Part shown: in pieces, positions 1-4,760 of the stretch
Position numbering within the stretch: position 1 is the first letter of the stretch
How the letters are laid out: every line of letters begins with the position of its first letter
Source of the DNA: Lysobacterales bacterium
Lineage (GTDB): Bacteria; Pseudomonadota; Gammaproteobacteria; Xanthomonadales; SZUA-36
Reading direction: 5' to 3'
Assembly: GCA_026193295.1 (NCBI GenBank)
Contig: JAPHSB010000489.1
Coordinates: forward strand, 1-5,880
Length of the DNA stretch: 5,880 nt
Notes under the pieces: generated by a model
The model's input: the letters and a program-made list of their open reading frames with translations, nothing else
Databases searched by the model: none
What the model was told of the DNA's origin: nothing
Translations under genes and position numbers: made by a program

Positions 1-26
1 AAAGTTGCTTTCTTGAGTGTCTTCAT
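1..26 (-). CDS. amtB: Start of a gene downstream of glnK, probably ammonium transporter AmtB (partial)
   Basis: On the minus strand an ATG at 26-24 opens a frame reading MKTLKKAT before the window ends. A good ribosome binding site, GGAGAG, sits at 38-33, six bases before the ATG, and the start is only 16 bases past the glnK stop. A short lysine-rich start fits the beginning of a signal peptide, which many proteobacterial AmtB proteins have. The glnK-amtB order is very widely conserved, because GlnK binds and closes the AmtB channel. The identification therefore rests on position and the first eight residues only. The reading frame and its start are well supported; the name is inferred. Confidence 0.7.
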
Positions 27-42
27 TGTGATCTCTCCGTGC

Positions 43-381
43 TCAAATGGCCTGCGCGCCGGTTTCCCCGGTCCGAATGCGGATGACTTCTTCGAGTGCG
101 CTCACGAAGATTTTGCCGTCGCCGATCTTGCCAGTGGCTGCCCCTCGCTGAATGGCCTCGACGACCTGCTCGGCCATCTCGGAGGTCACCGCGGTCTCGA
201 TCTTGAGCTTGGGTAGAAAATCAACGTTGTACTCGGCGCCGCGGTACAACTCGGTGTGGCCTTTCTGGCGCCCGAAGCCCTTGACCTCGGTGACCGTTAT
301 GCCCGCGATGCCGACTTCATGCAGCGCCTGTCGAACATCGTCGAGCTTGAACGGCTTGATAATTGCTGTAACCAGTTTCAT
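43..381 (-). CDS. glnK: Nitrogen regulatory protein P-II, GlnK type
   Basis: This encodes a 112-residue P-II signal protein, the exact usual length. The cytoplasmic trimer senses 2-oxoglutarate, ATP/ADP and, by uridylylation, glutamine status, and regulates AmtB and nitrogen-control enzymes. The start at 381 gives the family N-terminus MKLVTAIIKPFKLDDVR. It has a GGAGGA ribosome binding site at 391-386; a longer frame open to 456 reads through the promoter and is rejected. The T-loop is intact (residues 37-55, KGHTELYRGAEYNVDF region) with the uridylylated Tyr51. The nucleotide-binding B-loop TGKIGDGKIFV is at 83-93 and the C-terminal signature RIRTGE at 101-106. The MKLVTAIIKPFK start, the sigma-54/NtrC promoter and the following amtB-like start favour GlnK over GlnB, although Asp54 is also seen in GlnB. 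P-II membership is near certain; the paralogue call is strong. Confidence 0.95.
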   Translation of the reverse strand: MKLVTAIIKPFKLDDVRQALHEVGIAGITVTEVKGFGRQKGHTELYRGAEYNVDFLPKLKIETAVTSEMAEQVVEAIQRGAATGKIGDGKIFVSALEEVIRIRTGETGAQAI

Positions 382-422
382 GGGGTCCTCCATGGTGGAT
401 GCTGAGGGAACACCCCTGAAGA

Positions 423-438
423 TGCAGGTTTCGTGCCA
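423..438 (-). promoter_or_regulatory. Sigma-54 (-24/-12) promoter of glnK
   Basis: Read on the minus strand the site is TGGCACGAAACCTGCA. The consensus is TGGCAC-N5-TTGCW. The -24 element TGGCAC is perfect, the -12 element is CTGCA (one change), and GG and GC are separated by the required 10 bases. The predicted transcript start is near 412, giving a leader of about 30 bases to the glnK ATG at 381. Its placement between glnK and two NtrC palindromes makes chance occurrence unlikely. No experimental start is known here. Confidence 0.88.
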
Positions 439-518
439 TGAAGCCGGTGAATGCAAGCAGCTGTTTTTACGCGGGATTTATAAACGGTCGCTGAGCCGGC
501 TGGTCGCAAGGGGGTGCT

Positions 519-548
519 TGCACCGGGGTGGTGCACCGGGGTGGTGCA
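519..548 (-). promoter_or_regulatory. Two overlapping NtrC (GlnG) enhancer sites for glnK
   Basis: The 17-base palindrome TGCACCGGGGTGGTGCA occurs at 519-535 and again at 532-548, and the two copies share the TGCA at 532-535. Each matches the NtrC consensus TGCACY-N5-GGTGCA in all specified positions. The centres (527 and 540) lie about 115 and 128 bases upstream of the predicted glnK transcript start near 412, a normal distance for a bacterial enhancer-binding protein acting on sigma-54 polymerase. The same sequence can also be described as a 13-bp unit repeated twice. The 80 bases between these sites and the promoter (439-518) contain an AT-rich patch (about 459-484), but I see no convincing IHF site. 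Confidence 0.88.
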
Positions 549-580
549 AGGGTCTGGTCTCAACCATCACCAGGATAGCA

Positions 581-619
581 CCCAAAAAGAAGCCACCCAG
601 TGGGTGGCTTCTTTTTGGG
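581..619. terminator. Bidirectional Rho-independent terminator between tRNA-Arg and the glnK control region
   Basis: A perfect 19-bp inverted repeat (581-599 with 601-619) has its GC-rich core AGCCACCC/GGGTGGCT at the tip, flanked by an A-run on one side and a T-run (TTCTTTTT) on the other. Read on either strand the hairpin is followed by a U-rich tail. In the minus direction it starts four bases after the tRNA CCA end and would end the tRNA transcript before the NtrC sites. No plus-strand gene precedes it here, so rightward use is not evident. The formal spacer is one base; the real loop would be about three to five bases with the innermost pairs open. Confidence 0.9.
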
Positions 620-622
620 AAT

Positions 623-699
623 TGGCGCGCCCGGCGAGATTCGAACTCACGACCCCTGCCTTCGGAGGGCAGTACTCTATCCAGCTGAGCTACGGGCGC
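623..699 (-). tRNA. tRNA-Arg, anticodon CCG
   Basis: The minus strand folds as a complete 77-nt tRNA. The acceptor stem is GCGCCCG (699-693) with CGGGCGC (633-627), the discriminator base is G, and CCA is encoded at 625-623. The anticodon arm is CTGCC-CTCCGAA-GGCAG, giving anticodon CCG, which reads the arginine codon CGG. The D stem GCTC/GAGT closes with a G-U wobble pair, and the T arm is GTGAG-TTCGAAT-CTCGC with one G-U pair. The overall sequence is close to proteobacterial tRNA-Arg(CCG). It is followed directly by a terminator and so appears to be a single-gene unit. Confidence 0.97.
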
Positions 700-719
700 T
701 TGGTTGATTTGCGTCGCGT

Positions 720-748
720 AGTGTAGCGGTTTTTCGCAGCCGAAGTAA
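720..748 (-). promoter_or_regulatory. Probable promoter of tRNA-Arg
   Basis: On the minus strand a -10-like TACACT (725-720) lies 20 bases before the mature tRNA 5' end. It is followed by a GC-rich stretch (ACGCGACGC) of the sort that precedes stable-RNA genes under stringent control. The best -35 at 17-base spacing is TTACTT (748-743), which is weak. The -10 placement is convincing; the -35 is not. Confidence 0.5.
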
Positions 749-760
749 GCGCGGGAGTGC

Positions 761-789
761 TTCCGGTGGCGCAATGCAGAGGCTATACT
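761..789 (+). promoter_or_regulatory. Probable sigma-70 promoter of the cytochrome-nuclease unit
   Basis: A strong -10 TATACT occurs at 784-789. The hexamer 17 bases upstream, TTCCGG at 761-766, matches the -35 consensus only in its TT. The predicted start is near 796, leaving a leader of nearly 60 bases before the cytochrome ATG at 854. It lies back to back with the tRNA promoter on the other strand. This is the only good -10 on this strand in the gap upstream of the cytochrome gene. Confidence 0.5.
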
Positions 790-853
790 ATCGGGCTTGT
801 CCCAATCGTCCGCCGGCTGGGAATCCAGAACAAAAGACATTCCAGAGGTTGCA

Positions 854-1345
854 ATGGACCAACAAGAAGACCGCGCATTCCTGCGCCAGTTCAGTGGAGT
901 CATCGTGGGCTTCATGTTACTGACGGTGAGCCTCATTTTCCTCGCCCGGCACATGCAGCCCGAGCCGAACGCGGACGCCAACCCGAGCCAGGCGATTCTG
1001 GCGGAACAGCGCATTGCGCCGGTAGCCGCAGTCCGTTCAGGCGAGGAAGGCGCGGCCGCACTGGCCGAGGTGCAGGCGGCAGGCGCCGAAACGGCCCCGG
1101 CCGGCGACGTCGTTGTGGACGGCAGCGCTGTTTACAATGGGCTCTGCAAGGCTTGCCATGAGGCGGGCGTGGCGGGCGCCCCAATTGCCGGTTCCGACCA
1201 AATGGCGGTGCGGCTGCAGGAACAAGGCCTTGAAACGCTTGTCTCCCACGCGATCAACGGTATCAACGCGATGCCGCCCCGCGGCGGCAACCCGGCCTTG
1301 ACGGACGCGCAGATCCAGGCAGCCGTCGAGTTCATGCTGCCATAG
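854..1345 (+). CDS. Membrane-anchored cytochrome c5-family protein
   Basis: A 163-residue protein with one haem c site. The start at 854 is chosen because AGAGG at 844-848 is well spaced, and it places the hydrophobic segment (about residues 13-31, FSGVIVGFMLLTVSLIFLA) at the N-terminus as an uncleaved anchor. The earlier ATG at 797 has no ribosome binding site. Residues 35-88 are an Ala/Glu/Pro-rich linker. The haem domain (about 89-163) has CKACH at 98-102, binding haem through Cys98 and Cys101 with His102 as one axial ligand, and Met140 in NAMPPRGG as the likely second ligand. The pattern around it (YNGLCKACHEAGVAGAP and GGNPALTDAQIQAAVEFM) is typical of cytochrome c5. It should face the periplasm and carry single electrons; the partner is not identifiable here. 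The nuclease gene follows after 21 nt. Confidence 0.93.
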   Translation: MDQQEDRAFLRQFSGVIVGFMLLTVSLIFLARHMQPEPNADANPSQAILAEQRIAPVAAVRSGEEGAAALAEVQAAGAETAPAGDVVVDGSAVYNGLCKACHEAGVAGAPIAGSDQMAVRLQEQGLETLVSHAINGINAMPPRGGNPALTDAQIQAAVEFMLP

Positions 1346-1366
1346 CGGCGGCCGCGAGCACTGGCC

Positions 1367-3118
1367 ATGTCGGGCCCGGTAAGGCTGCCACCCGTGGTTG
1401 CCCAGCCCGGGCCGAAGCTCTTGCCGACGCTGATGCTGATCCTGGCGGCGTGCAGCGGACCCATCGAACCGACCACTGACGCAGCTTCGCTGTGCCGCAG
1501 CGATCATACGGCCATCACCGCAGTCCAGGGCGGGGGTTTCGGCAGCCCACTTGCGGAGACGATGGTGTCCGTCCGGGGCTTTGTCACCCACGCGGAGCCG
1601 GGCAAGGGCTTCTACCTCGAGGAACAGGCCGCCGCCGACAACGCATCACGCGCCTTGTTCGTCGCTGATGAAGCACTCTCCCGAACGGTAAGCAGCGGCC
1701 AGGAAGTCGCGGTAAGAGGACGTGTCGCGGAACTGGGAGCCGGGCGAGACACGTTGACCTCGCTGGTCGAAATCGCTGAGTACGGCGTCTGCGCCGATGA
1801 CGCCGACCTCCCCCTCACGCACGTCGCATTGCCGCTCGACTCTCGCCAGCGCGAAGCCTTGGAAGGCATGCGGTTGACCTTCGATGCGCCGCTTTTTTTC
1901 ACCGACCACTATGAAATGTTTCGCGGTGAGTGGACCCTGAGTTCCGACGCGCCACTCAGGGTGCCCACCGAAGACGCGGCGCCCGGCAATGCCGCGGCCG
2001 CGTTGACACAGGAGAACCTTGAACGCGCCATCGGGGCCGTCCTGCCCGGACCGGACTTTCCGGCCCTGCCCGTTGGCGCGAGCGTCAGCCATGTGCAGGG
2101 CGTGCTGGGCCGCGACGGCAAGGAGCAGCGCTTGCTGCTCGAATCCACCCCGCGCGCCGCCGCCTCCGACAGCGAACCCATCGACCCGCCGGCCGATGAC
2201 AGCCTGCGCATCGTCAGCATGAATCTGCTGAATTACTTCAACGGCGACGGTCGTGGAAGTGGTTTTCCGACTGCCCGGGGCGCACAGAACCTTGCCGACT
2301 TCCGGGCCCAACAGGAACGCACCGCGGCCGCCATCGCACGCCTCCAGCCTCATTTGCTGGCTGTCCAGGAATTGGAAAACGACGGCTTTGGCCCCGACAG
2401 CGCGGCCCAGTCATTGCTCGATCTGTTGAATGGCACGGGGTTTTCCGACTGGGCCGTTGTCGATCCCGCCGTCGGGCGGATCGGCGGGGACGTTATCACT
2501 GTCGGCCTGTTCTACCGCAGCAAGGTGCTCGAACCGGCGGGGCCGGCCGAACTGCTGCGGGGGCCGGCGTTCGATGGCCTGAGCAGGGTCCCGGTCGCGC
2601 AACTCTTCCGGGAGCGTTCGACGGGTAGCTCGTTCCTGGTGGCGGTCAATCACCTGAAGTCGAAGGGGCGCTGCCCCGATGACGGACCGAACGCGGACCA
2701 GGGCGACGGACAAGGTTGCTGGAACCGCGCACGCGTTGAAGCGGTGAGCGCCCTGCTCCCCTGGCTCGACCGGCTGGCCGAAAAATCCACGGACCGGCAA
2801 TTGCTGGTCCTGGGCGACATGAACGCCTGGCGCCGTGAAGATCCGATCCGCGCTTACCGTAATGGCGGGTACATCGAGCTGGTCGAGGAACTCTCGGGTC
2901 TGCCGCAACACAGCTTCGTCTACTTTGGCCAGCGGGGGACCCTGGACTACGCGCTGGCCAGCACGAGCCTGCGCGCCCGGGCCCGGCAAGCCACCATCTG
3001 GCACATCAACGCCGACTGGCCCCGCAACATGTCATTGCCGCGGCCGTGGCTGCGCATGTCGGATCATGACCCGGTGGTCGTCGACCTGGAGCTCAGCCAG
3101 TCGGCCACGTCCGACTGA
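1367..3118 (+). CDS. Predicted lipoprotein nuclease, ExeM-like (OB-like plus EEP domain)
   Basis: A 583-residue protein. The N-terminus has a hydrophobic stretch LLPTLMLIL followed by lipobox LAAC, with Cys29 as the lipidated residue. Ser at +2 suggests the outer membrane. A YhcR/ExeM-type OB-like domain spans about 45-145 (starting AITAVQGGGFGSPL), flanked by Cys43 and Cys142. The endonuclease/exonuclease/phosphatase domain spans about 280-577. Its metal and catalytic motifs are complete: Asn286 (VSMNLLNYF), Glu335 (VQELEN), Asn428-His429 (VNHLKSKG), Asp484 and Asn486 (GDMNAW), Asp527 (LDYA) and Asp566-His567 (SDHDP). Cys436 and Cys448 (in GQGCWN) could pair. Relatives such as Shewanella ExeM degrade extracellular DNA in biofilms; that role is inferred here. 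The ATG at 1367 has no clear Shine-Dalgarno. GTG at 1394, with GGTAAGG upstream at 1379-1385, would give a more usual 20-residue lipoprotein signal. It probably shares a transcript with the cytochrome gene. Confidence 0.9.
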   Translation: MSGPVRLPPVVAQPGPKLLPTLMLILAACSGPIEPTTDAASLCRSDHTAITAVQGGGFGSPLAETMVSVRGFVTHAEPGKGFYLEEQAAADNASRALFVADEALSRTVSSGQEVAVRGRVAELGAGRDTLTSLVEIAEYGVCADDADLPLTHVALPLDSRQREALEGMRLTFDAPLFFTDHYEMFRGEWTLSSDAPLRVPTEDAAPGNAAAALTQENLERAIGAVLPGPDFPALPVGASVSHVQGVLGRDGKEQRLLLESTPRAAASDSEPIDPPADDSLRIVSMNLLNYFNGDGRGSGFPTARGAQNLADFRAQQERTAAAIARLQPHLLAVQELENDGFGPDSAAQSLLDLLNGTGFSDWAVVDPAVGRIGGDVITVGLFYRSKVLEPAGPAELLRGPAFDGLSRVPVAQLFRERSTGSSFLVAVNHLKSKGRCPDDGPNADQGDGQGCWNRARVEAVSALLPWLDRLAEKSTDRQLLVLGDMNAWRREDPIRAYRNGGYIELVEELSGLPQHSFVYFGQRGTLDYALASTSLRARARQATIWHINADWPRNMSLPRPWLRMSDHDPVVVDLELSQSATSD

Positions 3119-3669
3119 ACCTGATCGAAAACGGAGGCAAAACAGAGGCGCACCCGCGCCTCGAACGGATCCCAGATTTCGTCGACCCGGTGGAGGGGAT
3201 TGGGTCGCGACAGGCGGTGCCCCACGCCGCGCAGGCTGTGGAGGATTTCGGACTTTTCACGGTACGCTGCGAACAGGCCCCGCCGGTCTGCGTAAGCCAT
3301 GAAGCGGTGGAGCTTCGGGGGCACTTCGTTGTCGCGCCTCGCCAGCATCTCGCGTACACCGGCATCAAAGGCCTCGAGCGACTGCAGCCCACGGTGCTCC
3401 CAGTCCAGGGCGAGTTCGTGATCGATCGCCAGATCGATGATGATCCCGCTGTAACGCCTGAAGCCGGGCGGAAACCATTCCCTCAACGCCACGATCTCGG
3501 GCAGCGAGTCCGTGTAAACATCGATGCGGCGGTGCAGCATGATACCGGTCTGCACGGGTGGCCTGAACGCCGCCAACTCGGCCTTGCCACGAACAAAATC
3601 ACCGAGCAGTGCGCCCAGGCGGAGATCCTCGTCCTGCCCGGCAAGCACCAGATGAGCAAGGAAGTTCAT
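3064..3669 (-). CDS. acpH: Acyl carrier protein phosphodiesterase AcpH
   Basis: A 201-residue cytoplasmic protein (E. coli AcpH has 193). The family hydrolyses the 4'-phosphopantetheine group from holo-ACP, returning apo-ACP. Recognisable family motifs are the start MNFLAHLVLA, GDFVRGK (Asp24), HRRIDVYTD (His46, Asp50, Asp54), ALREWFPPGFRR (61-72) and IDLAIDHELALDW (Asp83-His84), consistent with its HD-like metal hydrolase fold. The ATG at 3669 gives the family N-terminus; the ribosome binding site is weak (AGG about nine bases upstream). The last 17 codons and the stop overlap the 3' end of the convergent nuclease gene by 55 bp, roughly the part longer than the E. coli protein. A likely promoter lies in the left arm of the adjacent repeat element. 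Confidence 0.93.
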   Translation of the reverse strand: MNFLAHLVLAGQDEDLRLGALLGDFVRGKAELAAFRPPVQTGIMLHRRIDVYTDSLPEIVALREWFPPGFRRYSGIIIDLAIDHELALDWEHRGLQSLEAFDAGVREMLARRDNEVPPKLHRFMAYADRRGLFAAYREKSEILHSLRGVGHRLSRPNPLHRVDEIWDPFEARVRLCFASVFDQVQSDVADWLSSRSTTTGS

Positions 3670-3680
3670 GGGTTCAGCCT

Positions 3681-3713
3681 AGTGTCCTGTCACACACTAT
3701 ATCGCGCATTCAG
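3681..3713 (+). repeat. Left inverted terminal repeat of the MITE-like element
   Basis: It begins AGTGTCCTGTCACACACTAT and continues to CAG at 3711-3713. It pairs with 3914-3946, with mismatches at repeat positions 10 (T against C) and 28 (A against T). On the minus strand it contains TATAGT (3701-3696) pointing toward acpH. Confidence 0.9.
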
Positions 3714-3724
3714 CAAGGCGAGAA
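3696..3724 (-). promoter_or_regulatory. Candidate acpH promoter inside the left terminal repeat
   Basis: On the minus strand TATAGT (3701-3696) is a good -10. At 17-base spacing the hexamer is TTCTCG (3724-3719), with three of six -35 positions matching. The predicted start near 3689 would give a leader of about 20 bases to the acpH ATG at 3669. It is the only good -10 close upstream of acpH, so the repeat may supply the gene's promoter. Confidence 0.4.
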
Positions 3725-3810
3725 GCGGCCAGCTGTGAGGCGTGCGAGTGCAGGACTAGCCGTGCTAATTCAAACGAGCGCAACAAAGCAGATGGTGGCT
3801 TATCGCCTTG
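3714..3810. repeat. Imperfect internal hairpin I of the MITE-like element
   Basis: CAAGGCGAGAAGC (3714-3726) and the bases up to about 3734 pair with 3790-3810 (ending GCTTATCGCCTTG). The outer eight pairs are perfect, then about 16 of 21 positions match. The apical 55 bases show only a small TAGC-CGT-GCTA hairpin. The arms begin immediately inside the left terminal repeat. Confidence 0.6.
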
Positions 3811-3819
3811 CCCGGAGGG

Positions 3820-3913
3820 AGTCCCGCATACGCACCAATGCGACATCGCAGTCCTTGGAAAGGGCGCGCCATTCCCTGCGGACTGCGCCTTGCCCTGGCG
3901 CGCATGCGGGACT
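3820..3913. repeat. Imperfect internal hairpin II of the MITE-like element
   Basis: AGTCCCGCATACGC (3820-3833) pairs with GCGCATGCGGGACT (3900-3913) with one mismatch. Further in, CGCAGTCC (3847-3854) pairs perfectly with GGACTGCG (3880-3887), and GGAA/TTCC plus the palindrome GGCGCGCC (3863-3870) lie at the tip. The arm ends where the right terminal repeat starts. CGCCTTGCCC also occurs as a direct repeat at 3804-3813 and 3886-3895, linking the two hairpins. Confidence 0.65.
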
Positions 3914-3946
3914 CTGAAAGCGCGATATAGTGTGTGGCAGGACACT
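3914..3946 (-). repeat. Right inverted terminal repeat of the MITE-like element
   Basis: Reverse complement of 3681-3713 with two mismatches. On the plus strand it contains TATAGT at 3926-3931 pointing toward the hydrolase gene. No acceptable -35 lies 16-18 bases upstream, so promoter activity on this side is less likely than on the left. Confidence 0.9.
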
Positions 3947-3979
3947 CGCAGGTTTCTGGCCCGCCAGCGGTAACCTGCG
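3947..3979 (+). other. Hairpin abutting the element, in the hydrolase upstream region
   Basis: CGCAGGTT (3947-3954) pairs perfectly with AACCTGCG (3972-3979), and inside it CTGG (3956-3959) pairs with CCAG (3964-3967). It starts at the very next base after the right terminal repeat. No T-run follows, so it is not an ordinary terminator. It may be a leader structure of the hydrolase transcript or part of the insertion target; the sequence does not decide. Confidence 0.5.
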
Positions 3980-4048
3980 GTATCATGCAGACACCCTGGG
4001 ACGACCCGCCGGCAGCGGCAGGTGTGGCGAGCAGCAAGGGAATTTTCC

Positions 4049-4738
4049 ATGACCGAAGCCCGAACAGTCGAGCAACCCGGCGAGTTCCCCGCCGAACGCG
4101 GCGAATTCCTGCTGCGTGGCCCAGCCGGCCTGATCGAGTGCGCCGTGGACGTGCCGGAAGCCGAAGATGCACGCCCCGCCACTATCATCATCTGCCACCC
4201 GCACCCTCAGCATGCTGGAACCATGCACAACAAGGTGGTGACCATCCTGGAGCGCTCCATGCGGGAGCTTGGCCTGAACACGGTCCGCTTCAACTTCCGG
4301 GGCGTCGGGCAGAGCGAGGGGGAGTTCGACGACGGATACGGCGAAACCGACGATCTATTCGCGGTAGCGGAATGGGTGCGGCGCACGCGGCCGCACGACG
4401 CCCTCTGGTTGGGCGGCTTTTCATTCGGCGCCTACATCGCGACGCGGGCCGCCCTCAACCTGGACGTGGGCCAGCTCATCACGATCGCGCCGCCGGTCGG
4501 CCGCTACCCTTTCGAGGGCCTGCATCACCCGGAATGCCCCTGGCTGGTGGTACAGGGCGATGAAGACGAACTGGTGAGCATCGAAGCGGTTCTCAGCTGG
4601 GTCGATACGCTCGACCCGCCCCCTGATCTCTTGGTTATGAAAGGCGCAGACCACTTGTTCCACCGCCGCATCATGGATCTTCGAGGCCTGCTCAAGAACG
4701 GCGTGCGCGACCAGTTACCCGACTCCCCCGCAGGCTAG
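4049..4738 (+). CDS. Alpha/beta hydrolase, COG2945 type
   Basis: A 229-residue cytoplasmic protein with no signal peptide. The ATG at 4049 is chosen for AAGGGA at 4036-4041, seven bases upstream; a GTG at 4022 is in frame but has no such site. Features of this predicted-hydrolase family are present: strand and oxyanion region ATIIICHPHPQHAGTMHNKVV (about 44-64), FNFRGVGQSEGEFDDGYGE (about 80-98) and nucleophile elbow GGFSFGA with Ser125. Acid Asp173 lies in GDEDELV (170-176) and the base His202 in GADHLFH (199-205), so the triad looks complete. The substrate is unknown; esterase or thioesterase-like activity is the general expectation. It lies 22 nt upstream of zapE on the same strand, suggesting co-transcription. 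The upstream region includes the right end of the MITE-like element. Confidence 0.92.
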   Translation: MTEARTVEQPGEFPAERGEFLLRGPAGLIECAVDVPEAEDARPATIIICHPHPQHAGTMHNKVVTILERSMRELGLNTVRFNFRGVGQSEGEFDDGYGETDDLFAVAEWVRRTRPHDALWLGGFSFGAYIATRAALNLDVGQLITIAPPVGRYPFEGLHHPECPWLVVQGDEDELVSIEAVLSWVDTLDPPPDLLVMKGADHLFHRRIMDLRGLLKNGVRDQLPDSPAG

Positions 4739-4760
4739 GGTCTGCCGCAGAATCATTTCC

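Larger units (their letters stand above)
3681..3946. mobile_element. Non-coding 266-bp MITE-like element with long inverted terminal repeats
   Basis: The segment is bounded by inverted repeats 3681-3713 and 3914-3946 (31 of 33 positions match; the first 27 have one mismatch). It sits between divergent genes acpH and the alpha/beta hydrolase. The interior has no credible gene: open frames lack ribosome binding sites and run out through the repeats. Instead it contains two further imperfect hairpins (3714-3810 and 3820-3913), so the whole could fold as a three-way junction. Size, terminal repeats and lack of coding fit a miniature inverted-repeat transposable element moved by a transposase elsewhere. 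I see no clear target-site duplication and cannot assign an IS family. A conserved structured regulatory or RNA element is the alternative. Confidence 0.65.

Noticed and set aside
382..456. N-terminal extension of GlnK upstream of the MKLV start
   Set aside because: The frame is open to 456, but it crosses the -24/-12 promoter and the ribosome binding site. All P-II proteins start at the MK(L/K) position chosen.
471..486. Second, sigma-70 promoter for glnK around TATAAA on the minus strand
   Set aside because: The -10-like word has no recognisable -35 at 16-18 bases, and the sigma-54 promoter explains the region better.
439..518. IHF site between the NtrC sites and the sigma-54 promoter
   Set aside because: An AT-rich patch exists, but no stretch fits WATCAANNNNTTR acceptably on either strand.
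478..1014. Long minus-strand open frame across the tRNA and terminator
   Set aside because: It translates through the tRNA gene, terminator and NtrC sites, and overlaps the cytochrome gene. No family resemblance.
1646..3004. Long minus-strand open frames opposite the nuclease gene
   Set aside because: These are typical antisense frames in high-GC DNA; the plus-strand frame carries complete conserved motifs throughout.
3681..3946. Target-site duplication flanking the MITE-like element
   Set aside because: The flanks CAGCCT on the left and CGCAGG on the right share no convincing direct repeat. A 2-bp CT match is possible only if the ends are placed asymmetrically.
3681..3979. Integron attC site or CRISPR-like repeat
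   Set aside because: No GTTRRRY/RYYYAAC core sites, and no regularly spaced direct repeats.
3697..4191. Possible genes on the minus strand across the repeat element
   Set aside because: The frames start without ribosome binding sites, run through both terminal repeats or antisense to the hydrolase start, and show no recognisable protein family.
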